DNA of 64,000 nucleotides from Sorex araneus (GCF_027595985.1 NC_073303.1:184183470-184247469), one strand, 5' to 3'; numbered from the stretch's first letter, positions 1 through 11,569 are shown. Numbers and translations: made by a program. Notes: a model not told the origin generated them from the letters alone.

Positions 1-930
1 AACTAAAATACTGAATAGTTCTATTGATGGGAAAAATGTTGGCATAAGTTATTGATCTAGTGGGAAAGGTGACCCAGTTTCTTCTTGGACAAATTGTTAA
101 TAAAATATATGTAAATGGATCTGTTCCAAATACAAGCCTAGACCATGCCAAATTCATGTTATTTTCTCTTCTACATGATTAATGAAGGAAAGCAAGGCAA
201 CTTTAGAAGTTTTCTATAGACACCAGTAAACAAATAAGACCTATGGAACCAAGTTATCTAAATCATAGCTAGACATGATTCTGATACACTCTTTATATAT
301 AAGCGAGAAACATCTCAATATTCTGGGATCATATTTAAGTAAGGTACAAAACATTTTAATTTTTAATTTAAAAAGTGCCTGGATAACTAAAAACACATGT
401 GTCTTCAAAATCAACATTAGGAAATTCAGGTAAAAACTATGATGTAATATCCTGCATATGCATTGAATGGCAAAACAAATCTATTATGATAAGATTAAAT
501 GGTGGTAAGAATGTAAAGAAACAGTATATTCTACATATTTAGTTCTTATGAACTGTTAGTTATAATTTGGACATGTCTCAAGCACATTTTATGATATTAT
601 CCCAAAAGATAATATCAGTTAGTTCACACAAACTGTCCATAAATGCTCTTAGTACTTTTATTATAGCTCATAAGGAAAAGAACACAAATAAGAATACAAG
701 AGATAGCACAGAACTAAATATGATTGTTTTGCATGCAAACTACACCATTTCAATCACTGATAATTAGTATGCTCCCTCAGTATCACCAGGAAAGATATCC
801 GAGCACCAAAATATATGACCACCCTCCCCTCAAAAAAAAAAAAGCTCAAGTATTCTTCAATAGTGAATTTTTCTGCATACGAACAATTATATATTCCTTA
901 TCTGTGAAAATAAAAATAACATTTATGTAC
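1..930. other. AT-rich DNA, no feature recognised
   Basis: No convincing open frame, RNA gene or recognisable repeat. Short open frames here have no domain signal. A short A-run lies near 833-842. Confidence 0.6.
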
Positions 931-941
931 AACTTGAATAA

Positions 942-1118
942 TTTTTTTTTTTTGGTTTTTGGGTCACACCTGGCGATGCACAGGGATTACTCCTGGCTCT
1001 GCACTCAGGAATTACTCCTGGCAGTGCTCAGGGGACCATATGGGATGCTGGAATTTGAACCCGGGTCGGCCTCGTGCAAGGCAAACGCCCTATCTGCTAT
1101 GCTATCACTCCAGCCCCT
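942..1118 (-). mobile_element. A-tailed tRNA-derived SINE (short form)
   Basis: The plus strand shows a poly-T start, then the body, then the reversed tRNA-like head ending in CACTCCAGCCCC. The 11-bp flanks AACTTGAATAA at 931-941 and 1119-1129 are identical, a target-site duplication. The A-rich 3' end and TSD fit L1-driven retroposition. Head and body match the copy at 48741-48910 on the other strand. Confidence 0.93.
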
Positions 1119-1434
1119 AACTTGAATAAATCTTAAATGAATTATGGGAAAATAAAAATACTCAATTTTATTTTGTATGCCTTCATTAAAGAAAATTACA
1201 AATGGCAAAAAATAGAGAGCAGATGAGACATTGGCTAAAGTGGAGGAAAGTCAGAAGGGAGGTTGCTAAAAAGATGCTAATATCCAGGTGTGGCATGGCA
1301 CGCTTTATCATGAATATGTTGAAAATTATAAATATATAAGTGATAAAATGGCATATAGTCACAAATAAATCTTAATAAAATTTGACAAAGTCCTGTAGTC
1401 TAGTAAATCATATAATGCCTATTACTATTTTCTG

Positions 1435-1677
1435 GGCTGGAGTGATAACACAGCAGTAGGGCATCGCCTTTCACACGGCCGACCTGTGTTCGATTCCTCC
1501 ACCCCTCTCAGAGAGCCTGGCGAGCTACCGAGAGTTTCTCGCCTGCACGGCAGAGCCTGGCAAGCTACCCGTGGCGTATTGGACAGGCCCAAAACAGTAA
1601 CAACAAGTTTGACAATGAGAGACATTACTGGTGCCCGCTTGAACAAATCGATGAGCAACAGGATGACAGTGACAGTG
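1435..1677 (+). mobile_element. RTE-tailed tRNA-derived SINE (long form), near full length
   Basis: The head GGCTGGAGTGATAACACAGC is followed by a GTTCGATTCC B box, the repeated AGAGCCTGGC(A/G)AGCTACC body motif, and the tail GACATTACTGGTGCCCGC ... GATGACAGTGACAGTG. A perfect 11-bp TSD, ACTATTTTCTG, lies at 1424-1434 and 1678-1688. There is no A tail. The 3' end instead matches the last codons of the RTE LINE seen at 60.1 kb. This copy is a good reference for the family in this window. Confidence 0.95.
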
Positions 1678-1807
1678 ACTATTTTCTGATTTTCATAATG
1701 TGTAGTTAGGGGTAAGACCAGAACACCTTGGGGGAAGCTGAGAGATGAAAATGATTCTGCTATGGAGTAGAATGATACCTATTTATTCTACATGTGCAGC
1801 ATATTTA

Positions 1808-2024
1808 CTGTATCACTCTATCACTGTCATCCCATTGTTCATCGATTTGCTTGAGGGGTGCCAGTAACATCTTCATTCATCCCTGTCGCCTACTAGTGTA
1901 GCCCAATGGCATATTGGGAGCTCTTTCAGGGTCAGAGAATGAGGACCTCCTTTGTGACTGTTTTTGGCATACCGAGTATGCCACAGCTAACTTGCCAGGC
2001 TCTGCCATGGTGCAGCATATTATG
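1808..2024 (-). mobile_element. Chimeric SINE with an extended RTE 3' segment
   Basis: Read on the plus strand, the usual reversed tail (CACTGTCATCCCATTG ... CCAGTAACATCTTCATT) continues into CCCTGTCGCCTACTAGTGTA, which matches the RTE pseudogene around 60174-60198. It then passes through a GAT-family-like piece (CTCTTTCAGGGTCAGAGAAT) back into SINE body. It therefore carries more RTE sequence than the standard long SINE. Confidence 0.8.
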
Positions 2025-2042
2025 TTTGTATTTATTAGTTCA

Positions 2043-2151
2043 GCTACCCGTGGCATATTCTATATGCCAAAAACAGTAACAACACAATGGAGACATTACT
2101 GGTACCCAATGAGCAATGGAATGACAGTGATACAGTGACAGTGATACAGTG
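2043..2151 (+). mobile_element. 5'-truncated RTE-tailed SINE with TSD
   Basis: Only the second half of the long SINE is present, starting at GCTACCCGTGGCATATTC and running through the tail to repeated GTGATACAGT. A perfect 13-bp TSD, ATTTATTAGTTCA, lies at 2030-2042 and 2152-2164. The truncation is therefore original to the insertion, as expected for target-primed reverse transcription from the 3' end. Confidence 0.93.
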
Positions 2152-2439
2152 ATTTATTAGTTCAATATTCAAGGTAAAATTTATAATGTCTAGGGTCAGA
2201 GAGATGTCACTTTGGTGCCCAAGAAAACACGGAACTTCTTTCCAACCTTTCCTGTTGAATCTAGAAGTGTGACATGATCTGGGTGGTGACATTTTGTCTT
2301 TCTCACTGAAGCAGATGCCTGAAATATAAAGCACAGTCTCGGATGGTGATTAGAAAAAAACGCCAACTTCCTGAATCAAAATAATAGAATCCCAAGTCCT
2401 GTTTAATGTGATTTTCCTGTTGCTGTTATTATTATTTAA

Positions 2440-2603
2440 AAATTTTAACTCCATGCCCTAAAGTGCTCAGGGCTTATCTCTGCTTCTGTGTCCAGACAAC
2501 AGTTTTGGCCACTCAGGAGATCATACCGAATGCCAGGATCCACCTCAGTTTCATTACATCTAAGGCAAACTCCCTACCTACTCCATTATCACTCCAGCTC
2601 CGT
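2440..2603 (-). mobile_element. Old short-form SINE
   Basis: Diverged but collinear with the short SINE on the minus strand: GTGCTCAGGG, GGCCACTCAGGAGATCATA, AAGGCAAACTCCCTACC, then ATCACTCCAGCTCC at the head. No TSD could be read. Confidence 0.7.
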
Positions 2604-2627
2604 ATGGTCTTGTTCTTATGAAGGTAA

Positions 2628-2874
2628 AATAGCACTGTAGCACTGTCATCCATTGTTCATCAATTTGCTCAAGCAGGCACCAGTAGCGTCTCCATTGTGA
2701 GACTTGTTGTTACTATTTTTGGCATATCGAATATACCATGGGTAGCTTGCCAGGTTCTGCTGTGCGGGTAGGATACTCTCAGTAGCTTGCTGGGTCTCTG
2801 AAAGAGGTGGAGGAATTGAACCGGGGATAGCTGAGTGCAAGGCAAACACCCTACACACTGTGCTATTGCTCCCT
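2628..2874 (-). mobile_element. RTE-tailed SINE, near full length
   Basis: The reversed tail TAGCACTGTCATCCATTG and CCAGTAGCGTCTCCATTG are followed by GGCATATCGAATATACC and a reversed head ending in CTATTGCTCC. The B-box region reads GGAATTGAACC in reverse. Moderate divergence; the TSD is unclear. Confidence 0.88.
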
Positions 2875-3139
2875 GTTTTAATGAAGTTCAATTAGACCCA
2901 TGGGGAAACTTCTGGGCATCACTGTTCTGTTTTGTGACTCTGTACTGCATCCGAAGTTACTTCATACTCTTGACATTCACCTCTAATTTCTGTCTGGTGA
3001 TTAAACTTCATTTCAAGATCTCTGAGACTTTTAACATGTTTCTTAGGAGACCAATGACTTTTTATTTTCATAGTTATATTCTCAAAGAGGAAGAATATTT
3101 AAAATGCAAATACACTTTAGCACCCTGTGTAGAATGATC

Positions 3140-3715
3140 TTTGCTTCTTCTGCCTGAAAAATTCTCTCTGTATCTTTGAAAGTCTACATATTAAACAGTC
3201 AGTAATGGTCCGTCTCAGTCTTGCTGTTTCATTTTTTATGGACTATGGTTCACTTTAATTTCTCAGATTTGCTTCCTTTATTCCAGGGAAATGGCTTATG
3301 CTACATCTTCAGATAGTTTTCTATTTTATTTAGTTTATTGTGTTCCTGGTGAATGCTGGTTATTTACTGTTTGCTGATTTTTACATCCACTCTCTGCAAT
3401 AATCATTTCTGTGAATGTTTTATTTCATTAAGTGTGTCATATTTATAAGTGAATTTTTTTCTTTATTTCCAAATGATCTCAAACCATTTCTGTATTTTAG
3501 AGCAATGCAATTTTAATGGAATATAGGCCTTTAAAAGCTCAGGTTTTAGCACAATTTTTTCTCCATAAAAGTTTGATTTGGTCCCATCTTTATTCCTAAA
3601 CTTAGGCAAATTCAAGTGGATCTTTTTTTTTATTTAATATTATCTTATTTGTGTATGATTTCAAGAATCATTCTGACAAGACTTATCACATATCTCCATC
3701 CAGTTTCAACTATAG
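3140..3715. other. AT-rich DNA, no feature recognised
   Basis: T-rich, with frequent stops in all frames and no recognisable repeat boundary before the GC-rich element that begins near 3735. Confidence 0.5.
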
Positions 3716-3734
3716 CTGGACCTCCAGAAAGATG

Positions 3735-4770
3735 GTTCAAAAAGCCAGAGCAGGCAGTCTCAGCCCTGGCCGGAGCTCGGCTATGGCCTAGTTTTGACCC
3801 GGGTGGCCATGCCTTTGCACAGCCGGTGGATGTGGAACGAGCAGGAACCAGAGACAGCTTTAGGATTTGGGGTTCCAGCAAGTGCTTGCACCCATGTATG
3901 GAGACTGTGAACTAAGCTTTTGTCCCAGGCCGGCTAACGGAGGAAATATCCTTCCTTTTTGGTCTCTCTCGCCTCTTGGAGAAGGCGTGGTGTCCGACAT
4001 TTTGTGGGTCCTTTGAGCAGGTATGAACTTTTGCCGCGGGAAAAAAAAAAAAAGTGCTTTGAACTTGAAACAGCCACGGGATACCGGAGCAGTCTCAGCC
4101 CGGGCCGGAGCTCGGGCTCCGGCCGAGTTTCGACCCGGGTGGCCATGCCTTTGCACAGCCGGTGGATGTGGAACGAGCAGGAACCAGAGACAGCTTTAGG
4201 ATTTGGGGTTCCAGCAAGTGCTTGCAACCATGTATGGAGACTGTGAACTAAGCTTTTGCTACATGCTGTTCCAGGAAGGGAAATGATTCATTTTCCAACT
4301 TAAATCTCTGTGGACTTAATTACTATAATATAGAAATTGTAAACCGCACGGCTGCTACCGCGGCCGCGGGACTTTTTAACTCTTCATTCTCATCAGTGGA
4401 AAACTTATTATCAAATATTTCCTAGTCAATAGAGCTGTATTCTTGGGGGATAAATTCCAACAAAAATAGTGAGTCTGTTTTGAAACTCCAACAATAGTGA
4501 GTTGTGTGTTGAAATCTGGAATGTAATCAAGGTAAAGAGAAAAGGAAGTGAAATTATCACTCACTCACGCACGGGGTGGGGGCTTGGGGGGTGAGGGGTG
4601 GGATGTATACTGGTTTTTTTGTTTTTGTTTTGTTTTTGTTTTTATTGGTGGTGGAATATGGGCACTGGTGAAGGGATGGGTGTTTGAGCATTGTATAACT
4701 GAAATATAAGCCTGAGAGCTTTGTAACTTTCCACTTGGTGATTCAATAAAATAAATTAAAAAAAAAAGCC
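3735..4770 (+). mobile_element. Non-coding L1-like element with duplicated GC-rich 5' unit
   Basis: A GC-rich unit occurs twice, at about 3748-3916 and 4090-4259. Both copies contain CGGAGCTCGG, GACCCGGGTGGCCATGCC, GTGGATGTGGAACGAGCAGG and a shared end ACTGTGAACTAAGCTTTTG. The second leads into an AT-rich part and a 3' terminus with GGGCACTGGTGAAGGGATGG, TGGTGATTCAATAAAATAAA and an A tail. The same terminus recurs in this window, often antisense. No ORF2-like coding region lies between the GC-rich part and the 3' end, so this looks like a non-autonomous or internally deleted L1 relative. The L1 assignment is inferred from the 3' terminus. Confidence 0.7.
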
Positions 4771-4884
4771 AGAGCGTTTTATTTGCATGCAAGGGGTCTG
4801 GGTTCCATTCTAGGGGCTGCATGGACTCTCAGCACCACTGGAAGTAAACACTAAGCTAGAAGTATCCCCTGATCACTTACAGGT

Positions 4885-5275
4885 AAGCCCAATAGCTAGG
4901 CGATCACACCCAGGGACTGCCCCCGGCACTGTGTAATCCCACCAACGGCCAACATCCAGAGACTATAAAACCAAGCACCAAGAAGACATCTTATATCTTA
5001 CTTCTCCCTCTGGGAGAACCTGGCAAGCTACCAAGTGTTTCCTGCCCACATGGAGAGCCCCGCAAACTCCTCATGGTGTATTATTATGCCAAAACCAGTA
5101 ACAATGCTGGATCTCATTCCCCTGACCCTGAAAGAGCCTCCAATGTGGCATTATTGGGAAAGACGAGTAAAGAGAGGTTTATAAAATCTCAGGGCTAGGA
5201 TGAATGGAGACAATACTGAGACTGCTAGAGAAATTCAATGATCAACGGGATGATGATGATGATGATGACTATGAT
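4885..5275 (+). mobile_element. (GAT)n-tailed composite SINE-like element
   Basis: The 5' module holds AGGCGATCACACCCAGGGAC and ATCCCACCAACGGCCAACAT. A SINE-type body follows (GAGAACCTGGCAAGCTACCA, ATGCCAAAACCAGTAACAAT), then the family-specific piece CCCTGACCCTGAAAGAGCCT and a tail ending AATGATCAACGGGATGATGATG. The tail is a variant of the RTE 3' terminus. Similar elements lie at 19840 and 40004. Confidence 0.85.
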
Positions 5276-5276
5276 G

Positions 5277-6305
5277 ATGCTCTGTTCCCAGAAGTAAGGA
5301 AAAAAAGATCAGTGTGAAACAATTTTGTTTTTACTGAAAAAGAAGTGTTCTCTTGAAGATGTATTAATTTCTTTAAATAAGATTTTCATTGAATAACTAT
5401 GGCAGCTTAAGTGACTATAATAAATCAGGCTTTTAATAGGTCAATTATAAATCACTGACTTTGTTAGAAGACCAAAAATTCATTATCACAGCCAAGATGG
5501 AAAGATAATAGATTCAGCAAAGCAGGGTTTTTTTTTTGTATTTATGAATATCTACTATTTATCAAGTGGTATATACTTGTAAAATTATGGGATCACAGTC
5601 TTGGAAAAAAATACTCTCTGGAAATTGGAGGAAAATATGCTTAACATCAAGTTTTATCTACTTATTTAGGAATAAAACTATATAGTGATGGAATCATAAG
5701 ATAATAGTTAAAGAAAAAACAAAGGAGGGAGCAGAGAGAGAGCTCAGAGGGCCAGCATGCATGCCTTGCTTTGAGTTTGGTGCACTGCGTCACAGGACCC
5801 CTGCTCACTGCCACGTGCAGTCTTGTCAAAGTTGCACTGTATCTGTGTGATGCATCTTGAGCTGTCTAGCCTGCTCATCAAAGTATTACTATGATTTGCC
5901 TTTGCCCCTATGAGTGTTGCTCAGGAACCTTCAACCCACAACACAACAACACAAACAAAATTAAAAGAAATGCAGCATTTTTTTAAAAATTTATTGACAA
6001 GCAAAGATTTTAGGAAAAATGTACAAGTATTGATAGACAAAATGATTTATTTATTTGGAAGAGGGAAATATAATTACTTTACATGTATTTCAAAATACAT
6101 GGTGTCTGTAAAAGAAGTGAACATGCACACAGAAAAATAGAATTTCTGTAAAGAAACCAATGAAAGGCATTAATTTTTTAAAATGAAGGCAATTTTTTTG
6201 AAGAGGATCATAAATTGGGAACTGCCAAGATGAAGATTATTTGAAGCAATGGGATGCTTCTGGTTTAGAGAAACAAAAATGCATTTCTTTTGTCCATCCT
6301 TTTTG
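5277..6305. other. AT-rich DNA; possible very old SINE near 5727-5815
   Basis: Mostly unclassified. A stretch at 5727-5815 (GAGAGAGAGCTCAGAGGGCC, GCATGCCTTGC) vaguely recalls a tRNA-SINE head but is too diverged to assign. No gene seen. Confidence 0.45.
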
Positions 6306-6316
6306 CCATTTTAGAT

Positions 6317-6562
6317 CACTGTCACTGTCATCCCATTGCTCATCGATTTATTCAGGCGTATCCAGTAACTTATCTCATTGAGAGACTTATTGTCACTGTT
6401 TTTGGCATATCCAATATACATGTGTAGCTTGCCAGGCTCTGCCATGCGGGCTCCATACTCTTGGTAGCTTGCCGGGCTCTCCGAGAGGGGCAGAGGAATC
6501 GAACACAGGTCTGCCACGTGAAAGGTGAACACCCTACGGCTGTGCTATCGCTTCAGCCCACA
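6317..6562 (-). mobile_element. RTE-tailed SINE inserted in an inverted repeat
   Basis: Full reversed long SINE from CACTGTCACTGTCATCCC to GCTATCGCTTCAGCCC. A perfect 11-bp TSD, CCATTTTAGAT, lies at 6306-6316 and 6563-6573. The TSD is itself one arm of an inverted repeat whose other arm is at 6613-6630. Confidence 0.94.
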
Positions 6563-6576
6563 CCATTTTAGATGGG

Positions 6577-6611
6577 GGTAATAATAATAATAATAATAAC
6601 AATAATAATAT
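6577..6611. repeat. (ATA)n microsatellite in a hairpin loop
   Basis: A run of ATA/ATAATAAC repeats lies between the arms CCATTTTAGATGGG (6563-6576) and CCCATCTAAAATGG (6613-6626), so it would form the loop of a cruciform or hairpin. Confidence 0.9.
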
Positions 6612-6739
6612 TCCCATCTAAAATGGCAAATAAGATGCACAAGATATGAACTATATGAGTAATGTTTTATCAATATTAGCATTGGAAACATCAATGGACA
6701 TCAATGTTTATCAATATTTATAACATAAGAATTTTTAAT

Positions 6740-6845
6740 TTAACTTTGGGCCATGCCTGGCTGTGCTAAGATTTTCTCCTGCCTCTGTGCTCAGAGTTCT
6801 TCATTCTTGGAAGAATTCTGGGGAGCCACATGTGATGCTTTGAAT
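6740..6845 (-). mobile_element. Old short-form SINE fragment
   Basis: Diverged reversed body: GGGCCATGCCTGGCTGTGCT, TCTGTGCTCAGAG, GGGGAGCCACATGTGATGCT. The head is missing. Confidence 0.6.
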
Positions 6846-6932
6846 AAAATGAGGGAGAAATAATTTTCTTAAATAAATTATGAGTGATGGCTGGAGTGCA
6901 AAGGGGAAAATGAAATTTATTTAGATAAAAGT

Positions 6933-7060
6933 ATGTTTTTTTTTGTTTTGGGTGCCATACCTGTTAGAGGTTGTGCTGTTATTCCTAGCTCTGTGCACAG
7001 GGGTTGATCTTAGAGGTGCACTTGGGACAATGGTGTCTTTTAGTGCCAGGATTCTCTATA
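6933..7060 (-). mobile_element. Old short-form SINE fragment
   Basis: A poly-T start is followed by GGGTGCCATACCTG, TATTCCTAGCTCTGTGCACA and a fading reversed body. The head is not recognisable. Confidence 0.55.
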
Positions 7061-7605
7061 GCTGTCCCATATGCAAAATATGTGTCTAGAAACTTCTCTT
7101 ATCTTCCAAACCTACATAATAATTTTTTAGTAAAATAGAGTGAAAGAAAACTTTCTCAACTGGAAAGATTGCACTTATCACTAATGGCTCAAAGCCAGTA
7201 GATGTGAAAGCATAAATATGACACTTAATTTCTGGATACAAATGATTCCAAGTATTGACATTTAAAGGGCCTGCAACCTTGAATAAGTAATTTGACATTT
7301 GCAAAAATCTCAGTTTTAACTCTTTTAGCTGATAACACTCTTCACGTCTCAAGTATTTGTAAGTACAGTAGACCTACCATTGTGAAATGCCTGGTAGGAG
7401 TGAGGAAGGAAATGAGCCAGAATCTCTGTACTATCTCTGCATCCAAAATTATAGATAAATATACTATATCTCCATATGTATTGATGGTTTACAATCTGAC
7501 AATACAAGTAACTAAAATTAAACACTTCAGGCTATTAAGTGTGTGGTGTTATCACCTAAACTCAGCATGCCTTGGTGCTAGTTCACTTTAAATTTTTGTT
7601 TGTGG

Positions 7606-7607
<2 letters not shown>
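7061..7607. other. Unclassified unique-looking DNA
   Basis: No domain-bearing open frame and no repeat recognised. The open frames of up to 99 codons here show no protein-like composition. Confidence 0.5.

Positions 7608-7651
<44 letters not shown>
7608..7651. repeat. (CA)n microsatellite
   Basis: An uninterrupted CA dinucleotide run of about 22 units. Confidence 0.98.
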
Positions 7652-7653
<2 letters not shown>

Positions 7654-7769
7654 ATCATTGCCATTTAGACAAGAAGTACTTTTTGAAGTCAAATCAAATT
7701 TTTTTATTCTGATAATTTATCTATCATAACTATTATGAATCTTCTAATTTTTTCTTTAAATATAATTCT

Positions 7770-8455
7770 AGGAAACAGCCGAGGGACACCTGGGCAGTCT
7801 CAGGCCGGGGCTGGAGCTCGGGCTCCAGCCGAGATTCAACCCGGATGGCCATGCCTTTGCACAGCAGCGTGGATGTGGAACGAGCAGGAAGCAGAGACAG
7901 CTTTAGGACTTGGGGTGCCAGCCAGTGCTTGCAACCATGTATGCAGACTGTGAACTAAGCTTTTGCTACATGCTGTTCCAGGAAGGGAAATGATTCATTT
8001 TCCAACTTAAATCTCCCTTGACTTAATTATTCTAATACAGAAATTGTCAACTTTTTTATCTCTTCATTCTCATTTGTGGAAAACTTATTATCAAATATTT
8101 CCTTGTCAATAGAGCTGTATTCTTGGGGGATAAATTCCAACAAAAATAGTGAGTCTGTGTTGAAACTCCAACAACAATAGTGAGATTTGTGTTGAAATCT
8201 GGAATGTAATCAAGGTAAAGAGAAAAGGAAGTGAAATTATCAGTCACACAGGTGGGGGTTTGGGGGGTGAGGTGTGGGATGTATACTGTTTTTTTTTGTT
8301 TGTTTGTTTTTGTTTTTGTTTTTTGTTTTGTTTTTATTGGTGGTGGAATATGGGCACTGGTGAAGGGATGGGTGTTTGAGCATTGTATAACTGAGACATA
8401 AGCCTGAGAACTTTGTAACTTTCCACATGGTGATTCAATAAAATAAATTAAAAAT
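7770..8455 (+). mobile_element. Non-coding L1-like element, single GC-rich unit
   Basis: Collinear with the distal part of the element at 3735-4770: GGAAACAGCC start, GGAGCTCGGGCTCCAGCC, GGATGTGGAACGAGCAGG, AACTAAGCTTTTGCTACATG, GGGCACTGGTGAAGGGATGG and CATGGTGATTCAATAAAATA. It has only one GC-rich unit. Two copies with nearly the same start suggest a defined family, not random truncation. Confidence 0.75.
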
Positions 8456-8530
8456 ATATATATATATAAATAAAAATAAAAAAATAAACATGCAAGATGC
8501 TTTTACAATTAAATAAATAAATAAATATAA
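8450..8530. repeat. TA/TAAA low-complexity tract
   Basis: Degenerate TA, TAAA and AAATA repeats that begin as the A-rich tail of the preceding element. Confidence 0.8.
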
Positions 8531-10788
8531 ATTCTAATTAGTATATTTTCTCTTAAATTTTTTTAAAAACCTATAGATATGTATACACAGATGGAAATAA
8601 TTCATATTCTCTAGTATGTTTAAAGAAGACAAAACATTAATAATTTAAATAATTAAAATGCACTAGGTATATTAACTAATAACATTTCATGAAAATATTT
8701 ATTAACCATCTCTGTACTGATACAAAGAAGCTTTATCTGATACTATTTCATTTCTAAATTCTTTTTTTTCAAAATCAAGAATATTATTGTAATGAAACTT
8801 TGGTTTCAATATTTCAATATAATGATAGTTCATTAAGTTTATCATTTCTAAATTCTCATTGGCCTATAAATACAAGGTGCTATTTATTCTCCAGAGGCAC
8901 TATTTTTAAAGTGACGAAGATGATTTTTTTAGATTTAAAACACAGGGTACATATTTCGATGCCCCTTTCACACATAAATCAGAACAAGATTGTTAAAAAT
9001 ACTAATAGCTAAGATTAATTGAAGTTTGTTGCTACCTCAGTCTATTACCAAAGGGCTAAAACATTCAAACTACCAAAGTGCCTCAAATAATATACATGTT
9101 TAACTTTCCTCCAGGTTTCACCTAAAAGTTTTTTACTATAATGTTTAGTAAAAAATTAAAATGAACTTTTAAAATATTGATGGAACCTAAAACAAGAAGA
9201 GAATTGAAAAATGTTCTTTTGAATTTTCCTGCTAATTTAAATTTCCTTTAACTTCTGTACTTTATATTTCAAGATATCAAATATCAAAATACATAAATAT
9301 AATATAACTAAATATGTGATGCTTAGGTGCACAGATGTTTTTGTGTGTTTATGTGAATGATCATGTATGTGTTTGTGTGTACAATGGAAAGGTTAAAATG
9401 AAGATAAGTAGTATTCCTCTGGGTAACATTTAGATATTTTTCATTAACAAGAGGACTTACGCATAAATCCTGGCTCTTTGAGTTGTCAGAACAAACAATA
9501 TGAGTTATAAGTTATCAAAAATTGATAATACATGAAAAGCAACTTTTCAAAGATCTTGTGCTTTGATGAGTGTTATGTTCTCAATGACTTTTTCATTATC
9601 TTTGCTATGTAGCTGAAGTCTAAGCCCTAAAATCATTCTGAAAGACTATTTACTGGTGAATTCAAAATTAGACTGTAAAACTTTTCACTTGTTATTTGTT
9701 GAATGTCAAGTATGGTGCAATTTATTCCAAAAGAAACTTATTTTTAAAAAAAAATTACAGTTAAAGCAATCTTAACATTTCAAAATCAACTCCTATTTGT
9801 AACTTATAAATTGATTTTTAAAAATTTTACTGCATTGGATTCTTTTCTCTGCTTATTATCCCTGATTATTTTTTCACCTCTTTATGTAAAATGCAGCATT
9901 TGACCTCACCTTAACAGTTAAATTACTGTTTATCTTAATATTAATGTTAATAAACATCAAATGTTTTTCAGCTAACAAAAATATTGGTATTATCATTCCC
10001 TATTCTATGTGAATTATAACCTTGGAAAAGCCTCACTTTATATAAGATACTTCGACTTCCATTTACTCTTCCTTTTAGTGATCTTGAGTCTTATTTTTTT
10101 TGGTAGTAATAGCTTAAAATTCCTAAATAAAGCAGATAAAAATGTATTCAGGGCCAAGCCATTATTAGATCAGTTACGGGAAGAGAATTAAAAAGAAAAT
10201 TGATTGAATGCATTGTTTTTGGAGTATGATTAATTTGCTATTTGGGGCCCTTTGGTCAGAATGATAATATGTCTGGAATGTTTATATATTTTAAAATCAT
10301 TTTTTTTCTCTTTGGGTATATGTTTTAAAGAGATGAAGCATCCATACTTTACTGATACTATACATTATTCCTCTGCCCATCCCCTGCCACCAACTGTTCT
10401 CATCAGGGTCCATAAAATACAACATCATTGTATTTAGTTGAAAGTATTTATTTGATTATATGCTAGTTAGAGAATTCTAGGAAAATAAAAATAAAAATAC
10501 TTTACATACGATGATGCATATAGGAAACTAATAATCATCATTAAGTACAGCATGTAAAGAGCAGGATATACACTAGTGGTGTAAGTCACTCTTGCATGTA
10601 TGAGAATCTGTAATTGATCTCTGCTAGCCTAAACTAAGAATCATGTAAAATATGTAGCTTTACCTGAACAATAATTTTCAAAGTTAGTTTTCTAAGATGA
10701 TATATAACTATAAAAGTAGGGTTAATTTAATTATTATACACCTCATGAATAGTTTGCAAATTGGAACTCCAGTTATAAAGACAGTGTG
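8531..10788. other. Long AT-rich stretch, no feature recognised
   Basis: About 2.2 kb without a recognisable gene, RNA or young repeat. Open frames are short and low in complexity. Confidence 0.55.
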
Positions 10789-10795
10789 TGTTGAA

Positions 10796-11041
10796 GGACT
10801 GGAGTGATAGCACAGTGGGTAGGGTGTTTGCCTTGCATGCAGCCGACCCAGATTCGATTCCTCCATCCCTCTCAGAGTGCCCAGCAAGCTACCGAGAGTA
10901 TCCCACCCACACAGCAGCGCCTGGCAAGCTACCTGTGGTGTATTTGTATGCCAAAAACAGTAACAACAAGTCTCACAATGGAGACGTTACTGGTGCCTGC
11001 TTAAGCAAATCGATGAACAACCGGACGACAGTGCTACAGTA
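10796..11041 (+). mobile_element. RTE-tailed SINE, full length
   Basis: The head GGAGTGATAGCACAGTGGG matches the Pol III A box and AGATTCGATTCC the B box. The body has two GCAAGCTACC motifs, and the tail runs GAGACGTTACTGGTGCCTGC to CGACAGTGCTACAG. TGTTGAA flanks it at 10789-10795 and 11042-11048, a likely 7-bp TSD. Confidence 0.93.
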
Positions 11042-11239
11042 TGTTGAAAAGTGGTTTTGAGGCCTAATGTGGACAATATTTGGTTTCTAATCCTGAATAA
11101 TGAATTTCCTTGGATTCCTCAATGCAAAATATTATAACTAAGACTGGAGCACATTGAAATATTATGAGAAAATGCTTAATTCGGGGGAGAACTTATATTT
11201 CTAGAACAAAGTAGCTTCCAACAGTTATATGCATAATAC

Positions 11240-11402
11240 AGTGGGAAAAAACACTTGCCTTGAACACAGCTTTCCTTGGTTGAATTCCTGGGACTCCATA
11301 TGGTCCTCCAAACACCACCAAAAGTGATCCCTGAGCACAGTGGCAGGATCAGATCTAAGCACTGCTGGCTGACCCTCCCCCCACCAAAACACACATGCAC
11401 AA
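11240..11402 (+). mobile_element. Old short-form SINE
   Basis: Diverged forward copy: ACTTGCCTTGAACACAGC, CTCCATATGGTCCTCCAAAC, AAGTGATCCCTGAGCACAG. It ends in a C/A-rich stretch. Confidence 0.7.
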
Positions 11403-11569
11403 AATAGGCTGAACCAGGGAATATTCCCACCAATAGTGAATCAGGTCTCTTCAACTGACAATATGGATTGTTTCTGATCTTTTCAGTATATACAATTCTC
11501 ATTGGCATGAGAGGATTTCTCATTATGGTTTTGTGTTTTACTAATAACAAGTTATGGAAACTTTCATAT

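Noticed and set aside
7608-7651. CRISPR-like array
   Set aside because: Simple CA repeat without spacers; the genome is mammalian.
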